Shown here: one piece after another, positions 37,551 to 47,220 of the stretch | How the letters are laid out: the number at the start of each line of letters is the position of its first letter | Position numbering within the stretch: position 1 is the first letter of the stretch | Assembly (NCBI GenBank): GCA_964643355.1 | Contig: CAZXPW010000020.1 | Coordinates: 6,876-70,875, forward strand | Direction of reading: 5' to 3' | From: FEN-1350 sp964643355 | GTDB taxonomy: Bacteria > Planctomycetota > Phycisphaerae > Sedimentisphaerales > Anaerohalosphaeraceae | DNA length: 64,000 bases | The notes under the pieces: generated by a model | Told to the model about the DNA's origin: nothing | What the model saw: only the letters and a program-made list of their open reading frames with translations | Databases searched by the model: none | Made by a program: the position numbers and the translations under genes

Positions 37551-40500
37551 TTATTCATCCATCCACTGTTCCGCCATCGCCAGTAAATCCGACAGCCCGA
37601 TATAGGTGTCCCGATCGATATCGGTGCAGAGATAGGTTGCACCCGTAAATCGCTTCCATCCGCTTCCGGTTGTTACACACGGTGATCCGGTCAGAGTATC
37701 CGTACACTCCTTCCAATCCTTTGCCAGTTCCGCCAGATCTTCCAGCCGCACCTTGCCGTCCAGCGTGATATCCGCTGGCCGGGCCAATCGCATCGCCTTG
37801 CCCTCGCACGGCTGCGGCGCGATCGCCGACAGGATCCCCGAAAAGTCGCTGACATACAGCGTCTCATCAACCCCGATCACCGGCCAGCTCAGCCAGTTGC
37901 TGCCATCAAACCGGCTCAGGATCGTTCCTTCGGCGTCGAGCACATACAGCGAACGGTCATCGCCCGCGGCAAAAATCTTTCCGTCGGCCCCGACCGACAA
38001 AGAAAATCCGCCGACCATTCCTAACCGAGTAACCCAACGGATTGACCCATCCGGATTGACCGCCCGCAGATAGGGATCATCGAACGCCACGAAGATCGTC
38101 CCGTCCGGCCCGACCGCAGGCGACGCCCACGGATAGACTTCTTTGAAGCGGGTTGGATAGTCGGTCCCGAAATACCCGCCCGCCGTTCCGGCCAGATTCG
38201 TCGTCCAGACAATCGAGCCGTCATCCGGATCAATCGCATACAGTTTCGGATCGTTGATCAGCGTCGCGTAAATCGTCCCATCCGCCCCGACCGCCGGCGC
38301 GTTGGCCATCGCCGAATGCTGATTGGCCGTCCCGCCGTCGAAATCGCAGGTCCATTCAACTCGTCCATCCCCCGAAGCCAGTGCGTATAGCTTGCCGTCG
38401 TACAGTCCGCCGACATACACATTCCCATCCCGTCCGAGCGTCGGTGACGCAACCACGGCCCCGCCGACCTTGCCTGGCCCGGGAACCGCAAAGCTCCACA
38501 ACTCGCTGCCGTCGGCGCCTAACGCGACAATCGTTCCATCGACCGATCCGAAGAATACCTTGCCTTCGGAGCCGATCGCCGGCGCCCCCGCGATCATCGC
38601 CTTCGTCTGGTGCGTCCAGCGAAGCTGACCCTCGCCGTCAATCGCATACAATACGCCAGTACGATCTCCGGTATAGACCGTCCCATCCGGCCCGACGCTC
38701 AATCCGCCCGCTTCGTACTGGGCATCTGTCGGAGTCGAAATCCGCACATCGCGCATCTGGCCCTGGAAAAAAGATCCCGAGTAGAGATGGGCCCCGATGG
38801 TAACATCCAGTTCGTTGCCGGTTTGAATCTCAATCGGAAGAATCGATGCCGACTCCGATGGTTCAAGAACTCCGTTGACATAGAGCAGGATATCTTTTGA
38901 GTTAGACTTCCCGGCCGGCAAAATAACTCGGACATGGACCCACTCTCCCGTGTTCACCGGAGTGCTGCCCAGGATATTGCCGCCGTTGATTTCGGCTTTC
39001 AGAACGCCGATCCCGTTGCGGTCCTGAAGTCGAATCCTCCAGCGCTGTCCGGTCGCGTTGTCTTTCCCCCAGCAAAGAATATCCGCATTGGCTTGGGTGG
39101 TCTTGATCCACGCCTCGCAAATCCGCGGATTGGATCCCGCGATCCCTTTGTAAGTCGGGATTCGGACATAGTCATTGATCCCGTCAAATTCCAATACGGT
39201 TCCATAAGTGGCGTCCTGTACCCATTGACTTCCGTCTTCGGCGAAGTTGACCAGCGTTCCCGGCCGTTCCCCCGGACGACAATCTGCGGCCTCAGACCCG
39301 CTGCCATCATTCATCCTCCAGCAACCCTGAACCGTTTCCGCCGAACCGTGCGTCGCATAAGTCCAGATCGGCGTTCCATCGTTGCCCAGACAATGAATCA
39401 ATCTGTCGTCGCCGGCCAGCAGGATCCGGCCGTTCGGCCCGATCACCGGGCTGCCCGCAATCGGAGATACTGTCGAATACACCCACTTCACGCAGCCCCG
39501 CTCCGGTCCGTTGTCGCCCGTCAGTCCCGTCCGCTGCATATCGTGCCCCTCGGTCGGCCAGCGGGATTCAACCGCCGCCCCGGCCTGATACGGCCGGATC
39601 GAGAACACGCTACCCGGAACCCAGATGAAATCGGGCCAGCGTTCCGACGCCACAAGAATCCGACAGGATTCGCTTGCGATATCCGACGGAATCGTCCACA
39701 AATACGATCCCGTATCGGCGACATCATCCGCGATCGTTTGCCAGGTCTGTCCGTCATTGATGCTCAGTTTGATATCGACCGTTGCCGTCGGATTCAACTC
39801 GGCGACTTCAATCGATGCTTCGTCAAACTCCACCCGTGGGGCGCCGGTTAGCAGAATCCCGATCCGCTTGCCGACATTGGCGTCCACGCCTTCGGCCCCG
39901 GTTTCCAGATCCAGAGACACCGCAATCCATTTCCCCAATCCGGGAATCCCAAGTTCGGCCTGCGTAACCGCCGCGACAACCGTGCTGCGATCGCCCGCCG
40001 TCAGCGCCGCCTGCCAGTTGGTGACGGCGGCCATGTCCTTTCGGCTGCCGACAAACAGCTTGAGCGTATAACGGCTATTCGGCCTGAACGAGTCCACCAG
40101 TAACTGATACACCCCGCTGCCCCGATCGAAACCCGTCGGTTTGCTTTGCAGACTCGGCATCCAGTCGAATTGGCCAGGATTGTACATCGCCCCCGAATTC
40201 GGCCCGACCGTCCAGCCCAAAACATTTTCGTCTTTGTTCGTCGAGGGAGTGGTACTGGTTGCATAATCGAGGATGCTGTCTTCGAATCCGCCATTACTGA
40301 TGACGATCCGATCCAGCTTCGGCTCCTCCCATACGATTGGATGCCGGCTCCCCGCCGCCCACACATCGCCCTCCATCGGATGAATCACACGAGTTTCCGG
40401 CACAAACTCAAACGCCCCCATATCCAGCCGCCCGGCCATCACGCGTTTGTTTCCGGCCAGATCCTTTTGCCCGTCCCCGGCAAATCCGGCATCCCCGTGG

Positions 40501-42764
40501 TTGATGCACGGCGAAAGGGCCTTGAGCCGATAATCATAACCCGCAGGATTCGAGGAAGAATAGGGCGACACAAATCGCGGATTGCCGGTGATATTGCCGT
40601 TGATGCCGGTGATGTCAACGAGTGTACCGGCGGCTCCGGTATAGAGTAATACGGCCGTAATGCAGGAATCCCGAATCTGATCCATAGTGGCAACATGGAC
40701 AGACTCGTTGGCCGCAATGACATTCCGGATCTGAAGTTGCGTCAGTGTGCCATCGACATCGTAATTCTGCGAGGGAGAGTTTATGTTGGTTGTTGTATTG
40801 TCGGCAATCGTACATCGCTCGACGACAGTGCGGGCCAGATGCTCACGACCCTGAGCCGGCTTGGCATAGATCGCGGCACCCCTGGAGTAAGCCGCATTAT
40901 TCACCAGCAAACAATCCTCGATTCGCGCCTGACAATTGCCGATCAGACCGATCCCGCCGCCGAACTGTTGGCTAATGAATTTCTCGGGAGGATAAACGCC
41001 CGCGGAGTAGCCCCGATACCCGTTCCACGCAATCTGGCATCGACGGATCGTTGGGGAACTATCCACGCAAAGGACCCCGCCTCCCACATATTGATAGGAA
41101 CCGCTCGGGTGGTTGACAAAACTCCCCGATCCCAGTTGAATCGTCAATCCCTCGACAATCGAGTCCAGTCCTTCTCCCTTGGTGAAAGATACGCACGAGC
41201 CCAGACATCGGCCGTTGATGATTGTGCTCTTGACCGTATCCAAGTCCTGCGGATCGATGCTGCGAAGAACGATCTTCTTGCCCAGAAAGTCCAGATTCTC
41301 CTTGTATTCCCCCGGCGAAACGAGGACCGTGTCCCAGTCGGCCGCTTGGGTGATCGCAGTCTGAATCTTGGCCGCATCCTGCGGCACGCGAAGAACATTG
41401 CCCACATGGAGCACGATCGGAACGACCAGCCGCGTTGACCCATCGACGACAACACCCAGATTGCAGGTATAGTCCCCGACGGCCAGTCCCGTTGGATCCA
41501 CCCGAACGGAAATCGTCTGGGCCGTCTGGCTCAGGGTGCCACTGGCCGGTTCGATCGTAAGCCATGCGGCCCCGGCCGTATCAAAATCGAATGCCCCGGA
41601 ATACCCATCCAAATTATAGATTTCAAAGGTCTTGACCGGCGTCCCCGAAATGCCTTCGGCTCCGCCGAATTCCAGCCGTTCCGGTTGGACTACCAGCGAG
41701 ATTCCCAACGGATCAAACTCGAAGGCCCCCATATCCGTTACGACCGACGCGGCGTCGTCGCCGTCCACCATTCGGTTGGCCCCGCGATAATCCACCGCCG
41801 CCAGTGGCGTCGGCGGAGTATTGGTCCCCGCGTCGATGCACGGCGATCCGGCCATCAGCGAATACCCCGGCCCCAATAACGGATCGGCGCTGAGGTTCCC
41901 GTTTTCCGCTGGAGCATTGGAGTAACAACTGTAAGTCGGATCCGAACCAGATACATCCCGAATGCCGACTTGTCCGGTAATCGGGTCCACTCGTGTATTT
42001 CGCCAGATGATGCAATTGGTGATCGTCCCCGAACAAGCGACCATACCCACGGCATATTGCGGGGAAGTATTGTTCGCGATCGTACAATGGACGATCGTCC
42101 CCGTACAGAAGGCCATTCCGCTGGCAAAATAAGAACCCCGATTGTTGACGATCAGACAGTTCGAAATCACGCCCGGGCAATAACTCATTCCCCCCGCGCC
42201 GCTGGAAACATTGTCCGCAATCAGGCAATTCGAGATGTCCCCGCAGCTCGTCAGTCCGCCGGTGGCTCCGGTGTTCCCGGGGGTTCCCCCGTAATTTCCC
42301 GTGATCCGGCACCGATCGATCAGGCCAATGACACCCCAGATCCCTCCGCAGGTGCTGCCGGAATTGTTCCGCACCCAGCAACGCGAGATCGTCGCCTGGG
42401 TATTGTTTCCCCGGATTCCCCCGTCCTGACCATTTTGGATCGTCAATCCCGTCACGAGGCAGGCCGAGGTTTCTGATCCACCGAATCGAACCACCGGTCC
42501 ATAATATCCCGACGGCACCTGGAGGATCGTCCGCGACACCACGCCCCAGTCATTCGGGTTGTTGCTGGTCAGCGTGAGGTCTTTACCCAGAAATTGAATG
42601 TATTCCGAATACACCCCCTCGGCCACGACGATAGTGTCGCCGTTAACGGCCAGGTAGAGGGCTTGTTGGATCGTAGGAGCATCTGCTGGAACCTGGATCG
42701 TTGCTGCACCAACCCAACCCTGGAAAAGGATAATGGCGAGTGTATAAGTCCAAGAATTTCGCAT
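37551..42764 (-). CDS. Giant secreted multidomain protein: two beta-helices, BACON-like, LamG inside a PQQ propeller, dockerin-like end
   Basis: A 1737-residue protein. AGGAGG lies five bases before ATG 42764, and a signal peptide covers about residues 1-20 (LAIILFQGWVGA). Approximate domains: right-handed beta-helix 1 (22-350; TIQQALYLAVNGDTIVVAEG, CLIADNVSSGAGG); BACON-like repeat (360-455; AAWLTIEPASGTLSQ); beta-helix 2 (458-800); a Ser/Thr-rich Kre9-like part (800-1070; WAAGSRHPIVWEE); then a PQQ/WD-like propeller (1085-1640; GSPVIGPNGRILLAG, GRVEWTCDFDG) into which a LamG-like jelly roll is inserted (about 1150-1335; LEFDGINDYVRIP, GEWVHVRVILPAG). The last 80 residues hold two dockerin-like Asp-rich loops (ADITLDGKVRLEDL and TDIDRDTYIGLSDL). 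It is probably a cell-surface or biofilm protein that binds glycans; enzymatic activity is not shown. Confidence 0.88.
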   Translation of the reverse strand: MRNSWTYTLAIILFQGWVGAATIQVPADAPTIQQALYLAVNGDTIVVAEGVYSEYIQFLGKDLTLTSNNPNDWGVVSRTILQVPSGYYGPVVRFGGSETSACLVTGLTIQNGQDGGIRGNNTQATISRCWVRNNSGSTCGGIWGVIGLIDRCRITGNYGGTPGNTGATGGLTSCGDISNCLIADNVSSGAGGMSYCPGVISNCLIVNNRGSYFASGMAFCTGTIVHCTIANNTSPQYAVGMVACSGTITNCIIWRNTRVDPITGQVGIRDVSGSDPTYSCYSNAPAENGNLSADPLLGPGYSLMAGSPCIDAGTNTPPTPLAAVDYRGANRMVDGDDAASVVTDMGAFEFDPLGISLVVQPERLEFGGAEGISGTPVKTFEIYNLDGYSGAFDFDTAGAAWLTIEPASGTLSQTAQTISVRVDPTGLAVGDYTCNLGVVVDGSTRLVVPIVLHVGNVLRVPQDAAKIQTAITQAADWDTVLVSPGEYKENLDFLGKKIVLRSIDPQDLDTVKSTIINGRCLGSCVSFTKGEGLDSIVEGLTIQLGSGSFVNHPSGSYQYVGGGVLCVDSSPTIRRCQIAWNGYRGYSAGVYPPEKFISQQFGGGIGLIGNCQARIEDCLLVNNAAYSRGAAIYAKPAQGREHLARTVVERCTIADNTTTNINSPSQNYDVDGTLTQLQIRNVIAANESVHVATMDQIRDSCITAVLLYTGAAGTLVDITGINGNITGNPRFVSPYSSSNPAGYDYRLKALSPCINHGDAGFAGDGQKDLAGNKRVMAGRLDMGAFEFVPETRVIHPMEGDVWAAGSRHPIVWEEPKLDRIVISNGGFEDSILDYATSTTPSTNKDENVLGWTVGPNSGAMYNPGQFDWMPSLQSKPTGFDRGSGVYQLLVDSFRPNSRYTLKLFVGSRKDMAAVTNWQAALTAGDRSTVVAAVTQAELGIPGLGKWIAVSLDLETGAEGVDANVGKRIGILLTGAPRVEFDEASIEVAELNPTATVDIKLSINDGQTWQTIADDVADTGSYLWTIPSDIASESCRILVASERWPDFIWVPGSVFSIRPYQAGAAVESRWPTEGHDMQRTGLTGDNGPERGCVKWVYSTVSPIAGSPVIGPNGRILLAGDDRLIHCLGNDGTPIWTYATHGSAETVQGCWRMNDGSGSEAADCRPGERPGTLVNFAEDGSQWVQDATYGTVLEFDGINDYVRIPTYKGIAGSNPRICEAWIKTTQANADILCWGKDNATGQRWRIRLQDRNGIGVLKAEINGGNILGSTPVNTGEWVHVRVILPAGKSNSKDILLYVNGVLEPSESASILPIEIQTGNELDVTIGAHLYSGSFFQGQMRDVRISTPTDAQYEAGGLSVGPDGTVYTGDRTGVLYAIDGEGQLRWTHQTKAMIAGAPAIGSEGKVFFGSVDGTIVALGADGSELWSFAVPGPGKVGGAVVASPTLGRDGNVYVGGLYDGKLYALASGDGRVEWTCDFDGGTANQHSAMANAPAVGADGTIYATLINDPKLYAIDPDDGSIVWTTNLAGTAGGYFGTDYPTRFKEVYPWASPAVGPDGTIFVAFDDPYLRAVNPDGSIRWVTRLGMVGGFSLSVGADGKIFAAGDDRSLYVLDAEGTILSRFDGSNWLSWPVIGVDETLYVSDFSGILSAIAPQPCEGKAMRLARPADITLDGKVRLEDLAELAKDWKECTDTLTGSPCVTTGSGWKRFTGATYLCTDIDRDTYIGLSDLLAMAEQWMDE

Positions 42765-43432
42765 AATGACCTCCTTTTTTTGAAATTAGGGCTTCACTTG
42801 CCCTGGATGGAGTTCAATGACCCTGCTCTCGATTCTCCAATTGTTTCCCGTCGCCTCTGGAAGAAAACACCGGTATTTTACCATATTTTCGACCGTTGTC
42901 AACGATTTTTTGTATTGATTCTACCAAATATAACGAGGATGGAACCAAATTTTGTGTGACAACAATTTTGCGATCAATTTCTGGATCGAGAAAAATCCTT
43001 GAATAGCAGGGGGGGGTAATCCCGATATCGGATATATGTAAGCCATTAATATAGACCTGCATAAGACTATGAATATCCAGTATAGGGCCTAATAGAGGAC
43101 TTGTCATGTCGGCAAGCAAGATCGTCACAAAACGGGTCTGAAAATACATAACCTAAAGCCGGATAAGGACTTGGAGTTTCAGGGGTCCCCCGATTTACGG
43201 GAAACGCTTGTAACTTCTTATTTGGCAATAGGTTGCAATTCGAAAATAGTCGTTTTTTCTCCCATTGAACCCCCCACATTTAACCGCTTTGATCTGAATT
43301 TCTCTCTGGCCTGGAATCCAATCTTCCGATATAGTGGTGTCGTTTGGTGATCCGTCTGCGGCGCCGAAGACGGATGAAATCCGAAGAAATTTCAAACATA
43401 ACTCTTTATTTGACAATTAGTAAGGATCAGCA
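42765..43432. other. Intergenic, no gene seen
   Basis: 668 bases with no convincing open frame. Two related AT-rich segments, around 43208-43233 (TGTAACTTCTTATTTGGCAA) and 43399-43422 (CATAACTCTTTATTTGACAA), share about 75 % identity and resemble the left-end interior of the IS4-type element at 47760-47800 (TATAACTTCTTAATAAACAA). They may be faint relics. AAGGA at 43421-43425 serves the next gene. Confidence 0.35.
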
Positions 43433-44563
43433 ATGGAATTCAAAGTCCCGTTGTCCCGTGCGGATATCACCCAGGCCGACATCGATGCCGTCGTTTCCGT
43501 CCTGAAAAGCCCGTATCTTTCGCTGGGGCCGAAACTTCCGGAATTCGAAAAGAATCTGGCCAGCTATGTTGGAACGAAATATGCGGTTGCCGTAAATAGC
43601 GGCACCAGCGGACTTTATGTGTGTTTGAAGGCGATGGGAATCGGCCCGGGGGATGAGGTCATCACAACGCCCTTTACCTTTATTGCCACGGCCAACTGCA
43701 TCCTGATGGTCGATGCCAAGCCGGTTTTCGTGGATATCGATCCGGTAAGTTATAATCTCGACGCGACGAAGATCGAAAGGGCGATCACCAAGAAGACAAA
43801 AGCGATATTACCAGTCGAAGTATTCGGGAATCCGGCGGGCATGGATGAAATCCGTAGGATCGCCGACAAGCACGGCATCCCGATTCTGGAGGACTGCTGC
43901 GAGGCGCTGGGCTCCAAGCTCAACGGCAAACCGGCCGGAACCTTCGGACGGATGGGGGTGTTTGCGTTCTATCCGAACAAGCAGATGACGACCGGCGAAG
44001 GCGGGATGATCGTTACCGACGACGAGCGGCTGGCGGCGTTGTGCGTATCGCTGCGCAATCAGGGCCGCGGCGCCGGCGGCGGATGGCTGGCGCACGAACG
44101 GCTGGGCTACAACTATCGGCTCAGCGATATCAACTGCGCGCTGGGGATTTCGCAGCTTTCGCGGATCGACGAGTTTGTCCGCAAGCGCCGCGCCGTGGCG
44201 ACGATGTACCAGGAACTGCTGGCCGGCGACGATCGGTTTGTCGTGCCGACGGAAGCGGCCGGATCCTTTATCAGTTGGTTTGTCTTCGTGATTCGTCTTG
44301 CCGATCGTTACACGCAGGCGCAGCGGGATCAACTGCTGAAGATGCTGACGCAGCGCGGGATCCAGGTGAACAATTATTTCCCGCCGGTGTATCTGCAGCC
44401 GTTTATCGCCGGGCCTTTGGGACTGAAGGCCGGGGATTTTCCGGTGACCGACCGAATCTCGGCGCGGACGATTGCGCTGCCATTCCACAACAATCTGACG
44501 CGCCAGCAGGCGGAGATGGTTCGCGACGAGCTGCGAAGATGCCTGGACCAAATCGGATCCTGA
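43433..44563 (+). CDS. DegT/DnrJ/EryC1/StrS family sugar aminotransferase
   Basis: A 376-residue PLP enzyme. NSGTSGLYVCLKA binds the cofactor phosphate, TTPFTFIATAN, DIDPVSYNLD, EVFGNPAGMDEI and EDCCEALGSK (PLP-contacting Asp) follow, and the catalytic Lys is in FYPNKQMTTGEGG. NYRLSDINCALGISQL is also typical. Members aminate keto groups of nucleotide-linked sugars for O-antigen, antibiotic or cell-wall sugars. AAGGA lies six bases before the ATG. The flavoprotein gene follows after 22 bases. Substrate unknown. Confidence 0.92.
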   Translation: MEFKVPLSRADITQADIDAVVSVLKSPYLSLGPKLPEFEKNLASYVGTKYAVAVNSGTSGLYVCLKAMGIGPGDEVITTPFTFIATANCILMVDAKPVFVDIDPVSYNLDATKIERAITKKTKAILPVEVFGNPAGMDEIRRIADKHGIPILEDCCEALGSKLNGKPAGTFGRMGVFAFYPNKQMTTGEGGMIVTDDERLAALCVSLRNQGRGAGGGWLAHERLGYNYRLSDINCALGISQLSRIDEFVRKRRAVATMYQELLAGDDRFVVPTEAAGSFISWFVFVIRLADRYTQAQRDQLLKMLTQRGIQVNNYFPPVYLQPFIAGPLGLKAGDFPVTDRISARTIALPFHNNLTRQQAEMVRDELRRCLDQIGS

Positions 44564-44585
44564 TTCCATTGAGGGGAGTATTGTC

Positions 44586-45197
44586 ATGGGCAAAAAGGTC
44601 ATTGCCATCGTTGGCAGTTATCGACGGGGCGGGATCACGGACCAATCGGTCCAGGAAATTCTGAAGGCCGTACGCGATCGGGGCGGGCAGGCCGAAATCG
44701 TCGATCTGCGAGACACCCCCATCGAGTTCTGCACAAACTGTCGCCGATGTACCCAGAATCAAAGCGACCTTCCGCGCGGGCGGTGCGTTCAGCAGGACGC
44801 GATGAACGGAATCCTGGATCGGGTGGACGCGGCCGACGGAATCGTGCTGGCGGCGCCGATCAACTTTTTCAATTGCACGGCCTTGATGCGACGGTTCATC
44901 GAGCGACTGATCGTCTATGCGTACTGGCCGTGGGATCCGCCCCGCTGGCCAAAGGATCGAGCGGCCGGCAAGCGGACCAAGCGGGCGGTCATCGCTACCT
45001 CGACGGCATGTCCGGCGGGGATCGGTCGGATGCTGTTTCCCGGAGCAACCAAGGGACTGAAAGCCGCAGCGCGATGCATGGGCGCCAAGCTCGTTGACGC
45101 CGTCTGGTTCGGAATGATCCCGGGACGGGATAACGACCAACTTTCGGAAAAGCAGCGAAAGAGGGCGTACAAAGCCGGAAATCGATTGATGGAATAA
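44586..45197 (+). CDS. NAD(P)H-dependent flavoprotein / iron-sulfur flavoprotein
   Basis: A 203-residue protein with a flavodoxin-like fold (IVGSYRRGGITDQSVQ at the FMN phosphate loop, LAAPINFFNCTALMRRFIER in the second loop). The motif EFCTNCRRCTQNQ with a further Cys about 14 residues on (GRCVQQ) forms a compact four-Cys cluster like that of the iron-sulfur flavoproteins (Isf), so a 4Fe-4S cluster besides FMN is possible. It could reduce quinones, oxygen or small electrophiles. GGGGAG lies before the ATG. It follows the aminotransferase and precedes two broken genes. Confidence 0.85.
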   Translation: MGKKVIAIVGSYRRGGITDQSVQEILKAVRDRGGQAEIVDLRDTPIEFCTNCRRCTQNQSDLPRGRCVQQDAMNGILDRVDAADGIVLAAPINFFNCTALMRRFIERLIVYAYWPWDPPRWPKDRAAGKRTKRAVIATSTACPAGIGRMLFPGATKGLKAAARCMGAKLVDAVWFGMIPGRDNDQLSEKQRKRAYKAGNRLME

Positions 45198-45204
45198 TTT
45201 CCGG

Positions 45205-45954
45205 ATGGGGATTGGCGATGAACATTCCGGCATACGCCCAACGCGGCCTTCGACTCTGGCGGAACGGCGTTTTGCGGAAGTACGGGAGCGGCTTGCGGGG
45301 TTGTCGATCGCGGAGATTTTCGAATACATCTATCGCAACAATTTGTGGGGAAGCCCGGAATCCCGTTCGGGGCTTGGATCTCAGATTGACGCGACGGCCC
45401 GATTGCGGGAGGCGTTGCCCCCGTTGCTCAAACACCTGGGCGTTTGAACTCTGGTCGATATTCCGTGCGGTGATTTTTCCTGGCTCAGCAGGGTTCGACT
45501 TCCGATTGAACGCTACATCGGGGCGGATATCATCGGAGACATTGTCGTGCGGAATACCGAGCGGTATCGATCGTCCCATCCCTTCGCGGAATTTCGACGG
45601 CTGGATTTGACCTGCGATCCGCTTCCCGAAGGCGATGCCGTGTTGTGCCGGGACTGTCTGGTCCATCTCCCATACGCGTCGATATGGGGGATCTTCGGCA
45701 ATCTTGTCCGCAGCGGGATTGGTACTATCCTGATGACAACTTTCATCGGTGACCGGACAAACATCGTCATCGAACCCGGGGACTGGCGTCCCCTGAATTT
45801 TCAGTGCGCTCCGTTTTTCCTTCCACAACCCGAGGCGATGATCCTGGAGGGATGTACGGAGGAGAACGGCGCATATGCGGACAAGGCGCTGGGCGTCTGG
45901 CCGGTCCAGCAACTGCAGGATACAAGACAATCCCGCCGAATTCCTGGTGAATGA
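45205..45954 (+). pseudogene. Class I SAM methyltransferase broken by one in-frame stop
   Basis: The frame 45205-45954 encodes about 249 residues of a methyltransferase with a single TGA at 45445-45447. Before it the sequence ends in LPPLLKHLGV; after it, TLVDIPCGDFSWLS (SAM loop), YIGADII, CRDCLVHLPY and MILEGC continue the same family. Relatives have an Arg or similar residue at the stop position, and CGA to TGA is one C-to-T change, so a nonsense mutation is the simple reading. The downstream part alone has no good start. The end overlaps the next start as ATGA, the usual sign of coupling. Recoding of TGA as an amino acid is not supported. It could also be an assembly error. Confidence 0.75.
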
Positions 45955-46429
45955 GAATGAAGAAGATCCTGCACATTCTGAGAAATACCGATCAGCCAAT
46001 GCGGAATTATGTTTTGAAGGCCGCGCTGATATCGCTGTTTCCAAGTCTGGCGATTTCAGCAGTGGTGACGCCTCTTATGCCGGGTCAGGGACCGACATTT
46101 GAGGGACCGCCGGTAGCGGTAACCATTGTCGGTATCCTGATCCTGAGTCCGTGGCTGGAGACGATTCTGTTGTGGGGACTCTTGTGGATCATCAAGCGGT
46201 TTATTGTGAATCCGACCGGAGTCGCGATCATTTCGGCGATGGTGTGGGGGGGCTGCATTCCCTGGCGGCTCCGGCGTGGGGATTGATCACGGCGTGGCCG
46301 TTTTTTGTTTTTTCGATCTGTTTTCTGGAATGGGAAAAGAAATCCACGGGGCGGGCGGTTGTCGTAACGGCGCTGGTTCATACTTGCCAGAATATTCTTC
46401 CGACGATTGCCATTCTTGCCTGTGCTTGA
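45951..46429 (+). pseudogene. CPBP-type (CAAX protease-like) membrane protein with frameshift in a G-run
   Basis: The start overlaps the methyltransferase stop (ATGA). Residues 1-100 are membrane helices with SPWLETILLWGLL. At a run of seven G (46246-46252) the frame changes. The sequence before it reads WGGC and the +1-shifted frame continues as WGGLHSLAAPAWGLITAWPF and later ALVHTCQN, to a stop at 46427. The pair of motifs (Glu, then LHS-, then H-x-x-N) fits a CPBP intramembrane protease. Adding one G restores the frame, so the gene is probably broken by a one-base loss, or is switched by slippage, or the run is miscalled. Confidence 0.7.
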
Positions 46430-46526
46430 GGGTGCGGCCGTATCGGTAAGCGGTGAAGTGCAGCTCCGGCGGGTCTGTGAAGGGGGGGTTGTGTTTTGAG
46501 TGGGGATGGTGTACAATCATTCTCTT

Positions 46527-46602
46527 CGGGGTGTAGCTCAGCTTGGATTAGAGCGCCTGGTTTGGGTCCAGGAGGCCGAAGGTTCGAATCCTTTCACCCC
46601 GA
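46527..46602 (+). tRNA. tRNA-Pro (TGG anticodon)
   Basis: The acceptor stem CGGGGTG / CACCCCG (46527-46533 and 46595-46601), D-arm GCTC / GAGC and anticodon stem CCTGG / CCAGG around loop TTTGGGT give anticodon TGG (Pro). The T-loop is TTCGAAT with stem GAAGG / CCTTT. The discriminator is A at 46602; no CCA is encoded. An integrase relic on the minus strand reads through the 3-prime half, the usual attachment site for tRNA-integrating elements. Confidence 0.93.
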
Positions 46603-47220
46603 TTCCTACCTATTCGGTCCACTTTTGAGGGTTCCGGAAGATTGCCGATAAGTTCAGAATCCATAAAGACTTGCGAAGCAAGCTCACGAAAAATGCTCTT
46701 GTCTGTTCCGGTTTGTTCGGGAAAGTACTGCGCCGGATTTTGCACCGATTGTTCCTGGCTGTGCACCGACGGTGCAAATCTGTGCACGGACTGTGCAATT
46801 GGGGTACAAGCTTTGTCGTAATCTTCATTGCGAATCTGAAGGTAGGATTTTTTCGCGATCAGTACCGAATTGCCAATCCATGCACAAACGACATGAATTG
46901 GGAATCTTTCCATCAGTTCGGTTTCCCGCGTTGATCGTAGATTCTGGAAAGGTTTTGGCCACGGTTTGATTCCCGCCTGTAACAGAATCCTTAGAAATTG
47001 CGTTCGCAGATTCGTATTGTCCAGACGATACCGTGTGATAACCCACTCGGTTCCCACCGTGGCTTGATCGTACACTTCCTGAAGCGGTCCCAACAGTTCC
47101 GGGAATAAGGGGATAACGCGGCTTTCGTGTCCATCATGTCTTTCGTTTTTGGACTCGGTATCCGAATCCGGTTTCGTTCCCAGTCAATATGATTCCACTT
47201 CAGGGATAGAACTTCAGGAA
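46548..47220 (-). pseudogene. Tyrosine recombinase (phage-type integrase) relic at tRNA-Pro
   Basis: Two minus-strand frames join into the catalytic half of an integrase. The first (about 47220-47110) reads PEVLSLKWNHIDWERNRIRI then PSPKTKD, the usual block after the first catalytic Arg. The second (about 47130-46620) has NLRTQFLRILLQAGIKPWPK, then PFQNLRSTRETELMERFPIH with the second Arg and CAWIGNSVLIAKKSYLQI with the Tyr. They are in different frames, so there is a one- or two-base shift near 47115-47125. The N-terminal half is missing, and the frame runs into the tRNA gene at its end. The element is therefore dead. Confidence 0.78.

Noticed and set aside
42814..43416. Small minus-strand open frames in the gap after the giant gene
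   Set aside because: They have no family motif or good start, and the sequence is AT-rich repeat-like text.
45445..45447. Selenocysteine or other recoding of the in-frame TGA
   Set aside because: Relatives are expected to have a CGA-type residue here and not Cys, no hairpin of SECIS form was seen just after it, and the neighbouring gene is also broken.
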